Origin: a virus | DNA length: 29,426 nucleotides | IMG/VR virus record: IMGVR_UViG_3300042465_002875 | Span: 1 to 29,426 of that record | Reading direction: 5' to 3' (one strand) | Shown here: one piece after another, positions 13,647-22,296 of the stretch | Position numbering within the stretch: position 1 is the stretch's first letter | Layout of the letters: each line of letters starts with the position of its first letter | The notes under the pieces: model-generated | Told to the model about the DNA's origin: nothing | Database searches by the model: none | What the model saw: the letters and a program-made list of their open reading frames with translations, nothing else | Made by a program: the position numbers and the translations under genes

Positions 13647-14101
13647 GGATCGTTAATGTAATTCGGGATTGCTTTGATACGATGACTGTTTTAAAGTCAT
13701 TTATTAACGAACCAAGAGGTGCAGCAAATCAGTTAACTGATAACACCGAACTGCCATTCTTAATCTTAAACAGACCAATTGAAATGCCTTATGAATATTT
13801 GGCGAATAATGTTCAAGAGGTGTATGATGTTCTTTTGATTTACGGACATAAAAATGCAAATACTGATCTTGGTCAATCTCAGGACTCAAACGATGTAGAA
13901 ATTGAGATAATGAGGCAACAGGCAAAGATTATGATATTGAACCTTGATCGTCATGTTGATGTTCGTGAGGTTCGTGTTACTCAACCTGTCAAAGATTACA
14001 TTGATGGATTCGATGTTAACGCAGCAGGAGTATTTCAATATCTGAGAATCACATTGCTTCCTCCATCTCCTGATGTCTGTGCAACACTTCCAGTTCCATG
14101 A
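13643..14101 (+). CDS. Putative tail terminator or neck protein
   Basis: The start at 13643 (MRIVNVIRDCFD) overlaps the previous stop by ATGA and gives 152 residues; an ATG at 13616 lies deeper in the neighbour. The protein is alpha/beta with a C-terminal pattern FDVNAAGVFQYLRITLLPPSPDVC, resembling the closing strands of tail-terminator or tail-completion proteins of siphophages. It sits directly before an HK97 gp10-like gene, the usual order for such connectors. The family assignment is by layout, not by a diagnostic motif. Confidence 0.5.
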   Translation: MRIVNVIRDCFDTMTVLKSFINEPRGAANQLTDNTELPFLILNRPIEMPYEYLANNVQEVYDVLLIYGHKNANTDLGQSQDSNDVEIEIMRQQAKIMILNLDRHVDVREVRVTQPVKDYIDGFDVNAAGVFQYLRITLLPPSPDVCATLPVP

Positions 14102-14592
14102 TAGCCTTCGATCCCGAAATACTTAAATCATTTGCTGATAAGACTGTTTTCGACATTAGACAGTCAATGGATGTTTCGGGAGTGACTGCATCTGGTAAAT
14201 TTAACCGATCCTTAGAATCAACAGTAAGTTCAAATGAAGTTGTAATTACTGGATTGAAATACGCAGGTGCAATTGAATCAGGACGTAAACCATCGTCAGG
14301 TGGTACAGGAATACTTCGGGCATTGATTCGTTCTTGGATAGATGATAAGGGGATAGTTCCAACAGGAGGCATAAGCAAAGATTCATTGGCTTTTTTAATT
14401 ACTCGCAAGATTCATCAGGATGGGACAAGGCTTTATCGTGGAACTGATTATTATGGCAGATCCAAACCATCACGAGTAATTGAAGGAGTTGTTAAGGATG
14501 GAAGGATTGAACAACTAGGATCAGACCTTATTTTATCATTTGTTAAACAAGTTAAATCAGAAATCTTCAATGGCAATAATTCAAACAGTTGA
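14098..14592 (+). CDS. HK97 gp10-like head-tail connector/tail completion protein
   Basis: This 164-residue protein has the typical central motif of gp10-like proteins, LKYAGAIESGRKPSSGGTG (about 53-71), in which an aromatic-Ala pair is followed by a glycine/arginine loop. A conserved-looking second half follows, with IRSWIDDKGI and LITRKIHQDGTRLYRG. It is small and soluble, with an acidic/helical N-terminus. Proteins of this type join the head completion ring to the tail tube. It overlaps the previous gene by ATGA and the next by 23 bp. Confidence 0.65.
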   Translation: MIAFDPEILKSFADKTVFDIRQSMDVSGVTASGKFNRSLESTVSSNEVVITGLKYAGAIESGRKPSSGGTGILRALIRSWIDDKGIVPTGGISKDSLAFLITRKIHQDGTRLYRGTDYYGRSKPSRVIEGVVKDGRIEQLGSDLILSFVKQVKSEIFNGNNSNS

Positions 14593-15994
14593 TCTTTTAC
14601 AACTCGTAACTGATGAGGTAAGTCCTGCAATCGAATCGTCATGGGTTGCAGTTAACAATCCTGTTTACGTTGAATACCTGAGAAAGGATTTCACATTCAC
14701 AAACGCATCATATTCTGGTGGTTCATTTTTGAGAATGATCTTTGCATCAGCACCAATTGGAGTTGCTGTTGGTCATTCTGTTTATATTGGATTTGAAGGA
14801 GTATATGAAGGTGCAGCAATTGTTACTGATGTTAGCGGAACAGACGTAACAGTTGATGTTGAAGTTGATTTGACAGGAGTTATTGGCATTGATGCCTACA
14901 TGAATGATAATACTTTGCGCGAGAATTATTTTATCGATTTGAATATTTCTGAACCAACAAATACAACTGTACTTGCAACATTAAAAGCATCCCCAAATAC
15001 AGCAGGAGTTATTGGAATTGATATTTCTTCAGCACTTCAAACCTTTGTCAGCAATATTGATGCACTTGTTTTGGAAGTTGCTGATACTTCCGTTCAAGAT
15101 AGCAACTCAACTATTGCATTTGTTTATTCAGTTAAGGAGAATTGGAATGGTTCAAGTAATTCATTTGTTTTATTGAGTGATACACATTATGGTGTTAATG
15201 GAGCATTTCAATTACAAGCTGAGTACAATGGAAATTATGCAGAATATTATTTGGATATTTACAATGAAAACAAAAAGATTCCACGTGATTTCGTAAGACC
15301 AAAATATTTCGTAAGCTATCCTTTTGATATTTCATTCATCTTTCCTACTGATCTTGATCTTGTTCCAATGACATCGGAGGCAGAACATTTTGCAGGTGAT
15401 GTTTCGATAGGTACTGACACTTCAACTGTTACTGCTACAAACAAAGGTTCATTGTGCAGGATTTATCCAAACATTGATGTTAACATTTCGCTAGGTGATA
15501 CTGTAACCTATGTTGCCCACAAACTTATGTCTAACGATGCACAAGTAAGCGAGGATTTATTTATTGACATTGTTTATCCTGATCAATCGGGCTGCAATGG
15601 AATTTACATCGAATGGCTTGGTAAGTTAGGCAATCGTTCTTATTACCTATTCAATGATAAATCAGAAGAATCATTGTTGGTTAATGGAGGTGATACATTT
15701 GAATATGCATTCAATCGAATTTCTGATCTTGAACAAAGGTCTGATTTCTTTAGTAAAGATGCCACACAGCTATTCAAATGTGGAGTAAGCGCAATTTCAC
15801 GAAACGACATTGAAGGTCTTAAATCACTTCTTACATCGGTTAAGGTATCGGTAATAACTGCTGATGGTTTGGGATGGAAAAGAACAGGAATACTTATTGC
15901 TCCCGGTACATTTGTGATTGGTAAATTGGCAGACAATACTTTCAATCTTGAATTTGCATTCAGTTATTCCAGACAATTTAACCAATCAGCATGA
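14570..15994 (+). CDS. Large beta-rich tail protein, unassigned
   Basis: The start at ATG 14570 (MAIIQTVDLLQLVTDE) is chosen; an ATG at 14540 would add ten basic residues from within the neighbour's coding frame. The 474-residue product is acidic, Thr/Ser/Val-rich and beta-strand dominated, with no catalytic motif, signal peptide or membrane helix. Examples are VTDVSGTDVTVDVEVDLTGV and the C-terminal LADNTFNLEFAFSYSRQF. Position before another large structural gene and the tape measure suggests a tail tube, tail-tip or baseplate component. No specific family is recognised. It overlaps the next gene by ATGA. Confidence 0.6.
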   Translation: MAIIQTVDLLQLVTDEVSPAIESSWVAVNNPVYVEYLRKDFTFTNASYSGGSFLRMIFASAPIGVAVGHSVYIGFEGVYEGAAIVTDVSGTDVTVDVEVDLTGVIGIDAYMNDNTLRENYFIDLNISEPTNTTVLATLKASPNTAGVIGIDISSALQTFVSNIDALVLEVADTSVQDSNSTIAFVYSVKENWNGSSNSFVLLSDTHYGVNGAFQLQAEYNGNYAEYYLDIYNENKKIPRDFVRPKYFVSYPFDISFIFPTDLDLVPMTSEAEHFAGDVSIGTDTSTVTATNKGSLCRIYPNIDVNISLGDTVTYVAHKLMSNDAQVSEDLFIDIVYPDQSGCNGIYIEWLGKLGNRSYYLFNDKSEESLLVNGGDTFEYAFNRISDLEQRSDFFSKDATQLFKCGVSAISRNDIEGLKSLLTSVKVSVITADGLGWKRTGILIAPGTFVIGKLADNTFNLEFAFSYSRQFNQSA

Positions 15995-17922
15995 TAAAAG
16001 TAATTGTAAATGATTATGAGATTGAATTGTTTTCAGATACTGTTGTGGCTTTATCAAAGAAATGTGCTACAATTGGAAATCTTCAAAACAGATATAGTTC
16101 ATTTACTAATAAGTTTAATGTTCCTAAAACAAGATTAAATAGGTCTGCTCTTGGCATAACTCAGTTCCAAGATAATTCAGGAGCACCTTATTCACCATTA
16201 AATGGAAAGATTATTTCTGATGGAATCGAAATTGCTTCGAATGTAACAGTCATTATTGAATCAGTATCAGATAGTATTTCGCTTTCAATTCGTGCAGGTA
16301 ATGGAAGTTTATTTGATAGATTTAATACCACTTACCTAAGTGATGTTGATACTTCTGATTTGGATAGATATTGGAACAGAGCAAGCATTTTAAATGCAGT
16401 TACGAATGATTGGACTGATGGAATAATATTCCCAATTTGTCAAACAGGAAATCAAAGTTTAATTTTTAATACGATTCAGATTAAAGGCATGATACCTTTT
16501 GTATTCTGCAAAAATCTATTTGAGCGCATAGCTTTAATGTTCGGGTACACTTGGACAGGATCAACTTACACAAACGATCAGTTTGAAAAGTTAATGATTG
16601 CAATATCAAGTTTGAATATTTCACAAAGATTTGCGGATCAATTTAAGACTACTGCTAGTGCAGATCCTGCAACATACGTTTCAATCGGTGGTGGTAATGA
16701 TACGGAGCAGTATGTTGGATTAACTTCTATTTATGATCCGTGGTCTTTGCTTAATACAACGAATCTTCCACCAAATGTTGATAGTTATAAGATTCCTGTT
16801 CCTGGAACTTATCTACTTCAGTTTGATTATGATATTACTGTTGAGCATTTAAATTCAGTTGGGGCAGCATTTCTTGATTTTACAGCAGCAGCAACAGGAA
16901 CTATTGCTGCAATAACAACTGTTGATTTAACTCCAACACTTCCTGATGTACCTCAGAATTTCACAGGAACATTAAGCATTGAATTTACATTTGATACTAT
17001 TCTTGATAATAATTCAATTTTAACAGCGAATGCTTTTTCTTATTTGTCTTATTTATCAGGTGCTGATGCAGGTTCAACATTTACATTAAACTCAGGTCAA
17101 TTCAGAGTTCAAGAAATTGCAGCACCTGAAACACATTTTAACAGACCACTATCAATTGCCGACCATTTACCTGAATGGACTATTGGGAAATTCGTAAAAG
17201 AGGTTGGAAATATATTCGGAGCAATATACGATGTTGATGAATACACTAAAGAAATTGAGATTACAAGACTTGATGAAATTTCAACAAATAAAAATGAAGC
17301 ATTAGATTGGAGTGATAAACTTGACCTATCAAAAGAAATACTGGTTACATTTATTGCATCAGGTATTGGTCAAACAACTACACTTCAATGGAGTGAGTTC
17401 TTACTGTACTCATACAATCTAAATGTTGCAAATGATCAGTTGCCCGATAATACAACTTACATAAAATCAGAGGCGGATTATTCCATTTCAGCAATATTAG
17501 GACAGCAAACAATTCCTGTTATGAGTTTTGATGTTTGGGATTTTGACAATAGTAGAATTGTAATGGATGACGCAGCACGATTTGGAATTCTTGGCAGTAA
17601 TCCCGGTACATCAATTATTGGAAACGCATTCGTAGGAACAACAAGCCCATTTCCATTTGCTTACTTTGATTACTCAGGATCAGAACATTCATTGGATTGG
17701 GGTGTATTGTTTTCAAGATATTTTGATTCATTGTTAATTCCAATGACTGATAAGATTCAACGAGTTACTTGCTACGTTAGATTGAACGATGTGGACATTC
17801 AGAAGTTTAAATTCAAATATCCAATATTCATTCAGCATTTTAATCGTTATTTTTACGTGGACGAAATAAGTGAATATACAGGCAAGAATCAATCTACTAA
17901 AATCGTGTTAATGGGTATCTGA
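15991..17922 (+). CDS. Large tail/baseplate-type protein, unassigned
   Basis: This 643-residue protein has an N-terminus of a type seen in Bacteroidota phage structural proteins: a short beta domain (MIKVIVNDYEIELF) and the conserved-looking SSFTNKFNVPKTRLNRSALG (about 40-59). The rest is beta-rich with aromatic and Asn-rich segments (TYLLQFDYDITVEHL), ending in a strand pair NRYFYVDEISEYTG. It has no catalytic motif. It is directly before the tape measure (TGATG overlap), so it is probably part of the tail tip or distal tail complex rather than the head. Confidence 0.6.
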   Translation: MIKVIVNDYEIELFSDTVVALSKKCATIGNLQNRYSSFTNKFNVPKTRLNRSALGITQFQDNSGAPYSPLNGKIISDGIEIASNVTVIIESVSDSISLSIRAGNGSLFDRFNTTYLSDVDTSDLDRYWNRASILNAVTNDWTDGIIFPICQTGNQSLIFNTIQIKGMIPFVFCKNLFERIALMFGYTWTGSTYTNDQFEKLMIAISSLNISQRFADQFKTTASADPATYVSIGGGNDTEQYVGLTSIYDPWSLLNTTNLPPNVDSYKIPVPGTYLLQFDYDITVEHLNSVGAAFLDFTAAATGTIAAITTVDLTPTLPDVPQNFTGTLSIEFTFDTILDNNSILTANAFSYLSYLSGADAGSTFTLNSGQFRVQEIAAPETHFNRPLSIADHLPEWTIGKFVKEVGNIFGAIYDVDEYTKEIEITRLDEISTNKNEALDWSDKLDLSKEILVTFIASGIGQTTTLQWSEFLLYSYNLNVANDQLPDNTTYIKSEADYSISAILGQQTIPVMSFDVWDFDNSRIVMDDAARFGILGSNPGTSIIGNAFVGTTSPFPFAYFDYSGSEHSLDWGVLFSRYFDSLLIPMTDKIQRVTCYVRLNDVDIQKFKFKYPIFIQHFNRYFYVDEISEYTGKNQSTKIVLMGI

Positions 17923-20699
17923 TGGCAAACGAAACTACTGAAATTCTAAGGCTTGTACTGGATGCAGATCAAGCAATCAAGAAAACTGCTGACCTTAAAA
18001 AGCAGCGAGATTCACTTGCTGATACTAACAAGGTTCTGACTATAACTGAAGGAAAGAATTCAGAGGCTGTATTGAAAAATGATGCAGCAATTAAGATTCT
18101 GAATCAAGAAATTGCCAAACAGACAAAGGAAACAAATAATCTTGTTAAGGCTCAACTTGCTGCTGAAGGTTCGAATGATCAATTAAAGGCTCAACTGTCA
18201 ATCCTTACTGCTCAATACAATGCACTAAGCAAGGCAGAACGTGAAACATCTGTTGTTGGTCAGGCATACGCAGATCAGATAAATGTTATTACCGAAGAAC
18301 TAAAAGGAACAGAAGGGGCAATCGGTAATTTCAGAAGGAATGTAGGTGATTACGAAGGGGCAATTAAAAGAGCAGGCACATCATTAACAGATCTCAAAAC
18401 TAGACTTGCAGAAGTTCAGAAAGTTGCTCAGACAACTGATATTAATACGCAAGAATTTAAAGATGCTAGGGATGAGGCAGCAAACTTAGGGCTTCAGATC
18501 GGGCAGTTAGAAGGCAAGTTAGATGAGTTCGGAAATCGTGAACCAAAGAATCCTGCAAAGAAAGCATTTGAAGACACTGTCAATACTGCTGTAACATTAG
18601 GTTCAACACTTGAACTTGTAAATCTTGCATTTGGTGAGAATGAAGATGTTCAAGCAGCAACAGCTAAATCATTAAAAGCAATTGCGATTGCTCAAACTTT
18701 GGCGAATATCGCAAAAGAAGCAGGAGCAGTTATTGATACAATTGCACTAGCTAAATCAGCAGCACTTACAGCAGGCAATTTTATATTAGCAGGCTCAACA
18801 ACTGTATTAACGGGAATCACAACTGCATTTGGTGTGGCATCTGGAATAGCTTGGGCAATCGCAACACTAGGAGTTGCTGCATTGATAGCAGGTATTGTTT
18901 TGCTTGTTGCAAACTTTGACAAGGTGTTGAATGCAGTAACTGATTTTCTTGGTTTGACATCGGAACAAGAACGGGCAACAAATAAACTGAATGAATCCTA
19001 TGCTGCTCAACTTGTTACTTTGAATGATTTAATTGAGAAAGAGAAAGCTAGAGGTGAAGTGGTTAAGACTGTCTTTGATAGGCAGATTAAATTACAACAG
19101 TCATTAGGTAGAGATACAATTGCACTTGAAAAAGAAAAAGAAAAAGCATATCAACAAACATTAATTGCTCAAAATGCTGCTGCCCAAAAGTCTGCTGATA
19201 TTATTAAAAAATCAAATAATGGAACTGCTAAACAGTATGGTGAATTATTAAAAACAATTCAAGAAAATAACAAGGCAATTCAAGAATCAAAAGACAATAT
19301 TACTATTGCAGAAAATGAGGCGAATCAGAAAAGAATTGAGGAGCAAAAAAAGACAGATGAAAAATTGTCTGCTGCACAAAAATCAGCAAATGATAAATTG
19401 AAAGAAGCACAAAAGAAATATCAGGAAGATATCAAAAGTCTTAACGAAGAATTTCTTTTAAATGATAGACAACGACTTGAAAAATCATTTACAGATAAAC
19501 TTGCTGTAGTTAAAGGTAATGGTGAAGAAGAAGTAAAACTACGTGCAGCAATTGAAAAGGCAAAAAAAGAAGCATTAGACGTATTTGATGCTGAATCTGC
19601 TGCTTCTCAATTAGCAAGAGAACAGAAGAAAAAAGATGATATACTAGCAGTTCAATCAGGTTTAATCAATGATCAAATTGCTTTGAATGATACTTTACAG
19701 CAAAACGAATTGTCAGCCGTTGATAATTCAGTTGATTCGGAAAGAGATAAGGTAAGCAAAAAGGCTGAAATAAATTTAAAGTTTCTTCAAACTCAGTTAG
19801 ACCTTGCACAAAAGTTAGCTGATGTTGATGGTATAGTAACCGAACAAGAACTGGCAAACATTGAAAAAGTAAAGCAAGCAATAATTGGAGCGCAAAATGC
19901 AATTACACAGGCTCAACTTGAAAACCCACCAAAAACACTTGGTGAACTTTTTGGAACAAGTCCAGAAGAAAGTGCAAAAATTGATGCTGCAATTGAATTT
20001 ACTAAAGAATCTCTTGCCAATGTAAGTTCACTAGTTAACGAAAGATTTCAAAGGGAAATTGATGGAATAAATCAAGTTGCGGATGCTGAAATTGAAGCAG
20101 TTGATCGCAGTGCTTTGAGCGAAGAAGAAAAAGAAAAAAAGAAAATTGAGATAAATAAAAAAGCAGCAAAGCAGGCATACGCAATTCAACTAAAACAGTT
20201 CAATGCAGACAAGGCTTTGAATTTAATAACTGCTGTAATAAATGGAGCGCAAGCAGTTTTGAAATCAATCGCACTACTCGGACCAGTTGCAGGAGTTATA
20301 GCAGCAGGAATAAGCCTTGCCTCAATAAGTTTAATTGCACAACAACAACCACCACCACCACCATCATTTGCAGGCGGAGTAGTTGGCATGATGGGAGAAG
20401 GAAATGGAACAAGTGATTCAATACCTGCTTACTTATCAAGAGGCGAATCCGTAATTACCGAACGAGGTACAAACCTATCAGAACAAATTAATCCCGGTTA
20501 TCTTGCGTGGTTGAATAAACCAAATAAATTCGCAACAGGACTTGATCCAATTCAAAGTAGTTTTATCCCACCTCAATCGGTTGATGTAGGTCAGCAGATA
20601 CGTGAGGCAATTGCAGGACTCACCATTGTAACTAAAGTAACTGACATTGATAAGGCTCAAATTGATAGAAGGCAAGTAAGAGATGTATCTGTGATATAA
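17922..20699 (+). CDS. Tail tape measure protein
   Basis: This 925-residue protein sets tail length and may help DNA entry. It is largely coiled coil, with long Lys/Glu/Gln/Ala-rich helices (about 10-230 and 345-760; for example EKEKEKAYQQTLIAQNAAAQ). There are two hydrophobic helical regions, about 268-335 (GVASGIAWAIATLGVAALIAGIVLL) and 760-808 (LLGPVAGVIAAGISLASISL). A run of five prolines (about 809-814) leads into the Gly-rich FAGGVVGMMGEGNGTSDSIP segment and SRGESVITERGTN, a common C-terminal pattern of tape measure proteins. It is the largest gene in the window and overlaps its neighbours by one base on each side. Confidence 0.92.
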   Translation: MANETTEILRLVLDADQAIKKTADLKKQRDSLADTNKVLTITEGKNSEAVLKNDAAIKILNQEIAKQTKETNNLVKAQLAAEGSNDQLKAQLSILTAQYNALSKAERETSVVGQAYADQINVITEELKGTEGAIGNFRRNVGDYEGAIKRAGTSLTDLKTRLAEVQKVAQTTDINTQEFKDARDEAANLGLQIGQLEGKLDEFGNREPKNPAKKAFEDTVNTAVTLGSTLELVNLAFGENEDVQAATAKSLKAIAIAQTLANIAKEAGAVIDTIALAKSAALTAGNFILAGSTTVLTGITTAFGVASGIAWAIATLGVAALIAGIVLLVANFDKVLNAVTDFLGLTSEQERATNKLNESYAAQLVTLNDLIEKEKARGEVVKTVFDRQIKLQQSLGRDTIALEKEKEKAYQQTLIAQNAAAQKSADIIKKSNNGTAKQYGELLKTIQENNKAIQESKDNITIAENEANQKRIEEQKKTDEKLSAAQKSANDKLKEAQKKYQEDIKSLNEEFLLNDRQRLEKSFTDKLAVVKGNGEEEVKLRAAIEKAKKEALDVFDAESAASQLAREQKKKDDILAVQSGLINDQIALNDTLQQNELSAVDNSVDSERDKVSKKAEINLKFLQTQLDLAQKLADVDGIVTEQELANIEKVKQAIIGAQNAITQAQLENPPKTLGELFGTSPEESAKIDAAIEFTKESLANVSSLVNERFQREIDGINQVADAEIEAVDRSALSEEEKEKKKIEINKKAAKQAYAIQLKQFNADKALNLITAVINGAQAVLKSIALLGPVAGVIAAGISLASISLIAQQQPPPPPSFAGGVVGMMGEGNGTSDSIPAYLSRGESVITERGTNLSEQINPGYLAWLNKPNKFATGLDPIQSSFIPPQSVDVGQQIREAIAGLTIVTKVTDIDKAQIDRRQVRDVSVI

Positions 20700-20929
20700 T
20701 GGGCAGACTTGAACAAATTACCGAACTAACTAAATCAGGTCAATTAACTGACTTATTTAGAAATGGATTAATTGGATATAAAACATTACTTTACAGAGAT
20801 ATTTATTTTTCCGTTGAGGTAAACATTGCACTTGGATTTTCGCAAGTTCAATCTGTTTCCAATGTTGCTGATGAATTTGGAGTTTCAGAACGTACAATCT
20901 GGAGAGCAATTAAATTTATGAAAGAATGA
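20699..20929 (+). CDS. Small HTH protein at the head of the glycan cassette
   Basis: This 76-residue protein has a C-terminal helix-turn-helix, SVSNVADEFGVSERTIWRAIKFMK (about 52-75), of the sigma-4/Mor-like or AsiA-independent simple type. The N-terminal half (LTKSGQLTDLFRNGLIGYKTLLYRD) is helical and aromatic. It overlaps the tape measure by one base (TAATG) and the glycosyltransferase by ATGA, so it is expressed with the tail genes. It could regulate the cassette or act on late transcription; a DNA-binding role is inferred from the HTH alone. Confidence 0.65.
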   Translation: MGRLEQITELTKSGQLTDLFRNGLIGYKTLLYRDIYFSVEVNIALGFSQVQSVSNVADEFGVSERTIWRAIKFMKE

Positions 20930-22296
20930 CAATCGGAGTTATAACACCTCATCAAGATTCGAAGCGCAAAATGTTCTTGGATAGATTAACCTTTTATATT
21001 CAACGTCAAACACTCAGACCTGACCATTGGATTATAGTTGATCACAAAGAAGACGTGTTGGCAAAAGACCTAACAAAGCGAATCAGAATAGGATGCGAAG
21101 AGGCAATTGAACTTGGATGTGATGTGGTGTTGATTATGGAGGATGATGATTGGTATTCTCCTAACTACATTAAATCAATGATTGAGTTTTGGGAGATACA
21201 AGGCAAGCCCGAAATATTTGGATGCGATAAGACTACTTATTACCATATTAAGCAAGGGCAATTTGTTGAGTTAGATCACCCCAATAGGGCAAGTTTAATG
21301 CACACTCTAATTTCAGCAGAAGGAATTAAAAAGATTGTTTTTCCTGAAGATTCATTTGTGTTTCTTGACATCGAATTATGGAAGCAATTAAAGGGTAAAA
21401 CATTCAGAACATTACCAACGATCGCAGTTGGAATTAAACACGGGATCGGATCAACAGGTGGCAAAGGACACTTGGAAACATTCAAAGGTTATCAACCTGA
21501 TCCTGAATACAAAAAACTCAGACAACTGATTGGTGATGATTCTGATTTTTACATTAACATTTTCCATCCTGAAGTTAAGAAAAGAAAAACAATTGCGATT
21601 GTTACGGGAGTTTGGAAACGTCCAGAGGTGTTTGAAATGTTTGCAAAGGGTATTGATCATTTAATTAAGAACTCAGATTTTAATTATTATGTGATTGTTG
21701 CAGGATCGGAAGGTGAACGATCACGAAAGATGGTTGAATCAAAAGGTTATATTTATTTGGAAGTGCCGAACACACCACTTGCAGCTAAGATGAATGCAAC
21801 AACTATCAAGGCAGGACAATTAGGTTGCGATTACGTTCTTTGTCTTGGTTCTGATGATGTGATTTCACCTGAGTTGATGAATGTTTATTCAAAAGAAATT
21901 GAAAAGGGAACTGACTTTATCGGATTAACTGATTTTTATTTTTACGATACGACAACTAACAGGGCTGCATATTGGGGAGGTTATATTGATGCTAGAAGAT
22001 TAATGCATACAGCAGGAGCAGGTAGATTGATTTCAGCTAGATTAATGGTAAAATGGAACTGGCAGCCGTGGGAAAACAAACACAGTCATATCTTGGATAA
22101 TTCAGTTCAAGAAAAGTTAAAGTTAACACCTCATTCATCTGCTTCGATTTCATTGAAAAAGAATAATGTTTTTGCACTAGACATTAAATCTTCTGAAAAT
22201 ATGACACCATTCCAACTTTGGGAAAACACTCATTACATAGATTTAAACGTAATAAAAAAAGCAATGCCTTATGTGTGGGATAGCAGGGATATTTAG
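20926..22296 (+). CDS. Tandem GT-A glycosyltransferase
   Basis: This 456-residue protein appears to hold two GT-A (GT2-like) domains. The first (about 1-215) begins MTIGVITPHQDSKRK and has the acidic metal-binding motif MEDDDWY (about 71-77). The second (about 222-456) begins TIAIVTGVWKRPEVFEMF and has LGSDDVIS (307-314). Each motif sits at the end of a hydrophobic strand, as in DxD-bearing glycosyltransferases. They should transfer sugars from nucleotide-sugar donors, perhaps one after the other. The gene heads a coupled set with amidotransferase, acyltransferase and another transferase, so it probably builds or decorates a surface or virion glycan. It overlaps the next gene by 26 bp. Confidence 0.75.
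   Translation: MTIGVITPHQDSKRKMFLDRLTFYIQRQTLRPDHWIIVDHKEDVLAKDLTKRIRIGCEEAIELGCDVVLIMEDDDWYSPNYIKSMIEFWEIQGKPEIFGCDKTTYYHIKQGQFVELDHPNRASLMHTLISAEGIKKIVFPEDSFVFLDIELWKQLKGKTFRTLPTIAVGIKHGIGSTGGKGHLETFKGYQPDPEYKKLRQLIGDDSDFYINIFHPEVKKRKTIAIVTGVWKRPEVFEMFAKGIDHLIKNSDFNYYVIVAGSEGERSRKMVESKGYIYLEVPNTPLAAKMNATTIKAGQLGCDYVLCLGSDDVISPELMNVYSKEIEKGTDFIGLTDFYFYDTTTNRAAYWGGYIDARRLMHTAGAGRLISARLMVKWNWQPWENKHSHILDNSVQEKLKLTPHSSASISLKKNNVFALDIKSSENMTPFQLWENTHYIDLNVIKKAMPYVWDSRDI

Noticed and set aside
15643-15945. 100-residue minus-strand frame in the tail gene
   Set aside because: Shadow of a long plus-strand gene; low-complexity composition and no start signal.
13600-17922. Diversity-generating retroelement acting on tail genes
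   Set aside because: No reverse transcriptase frame and no template/variable repeat pair were found in the window.
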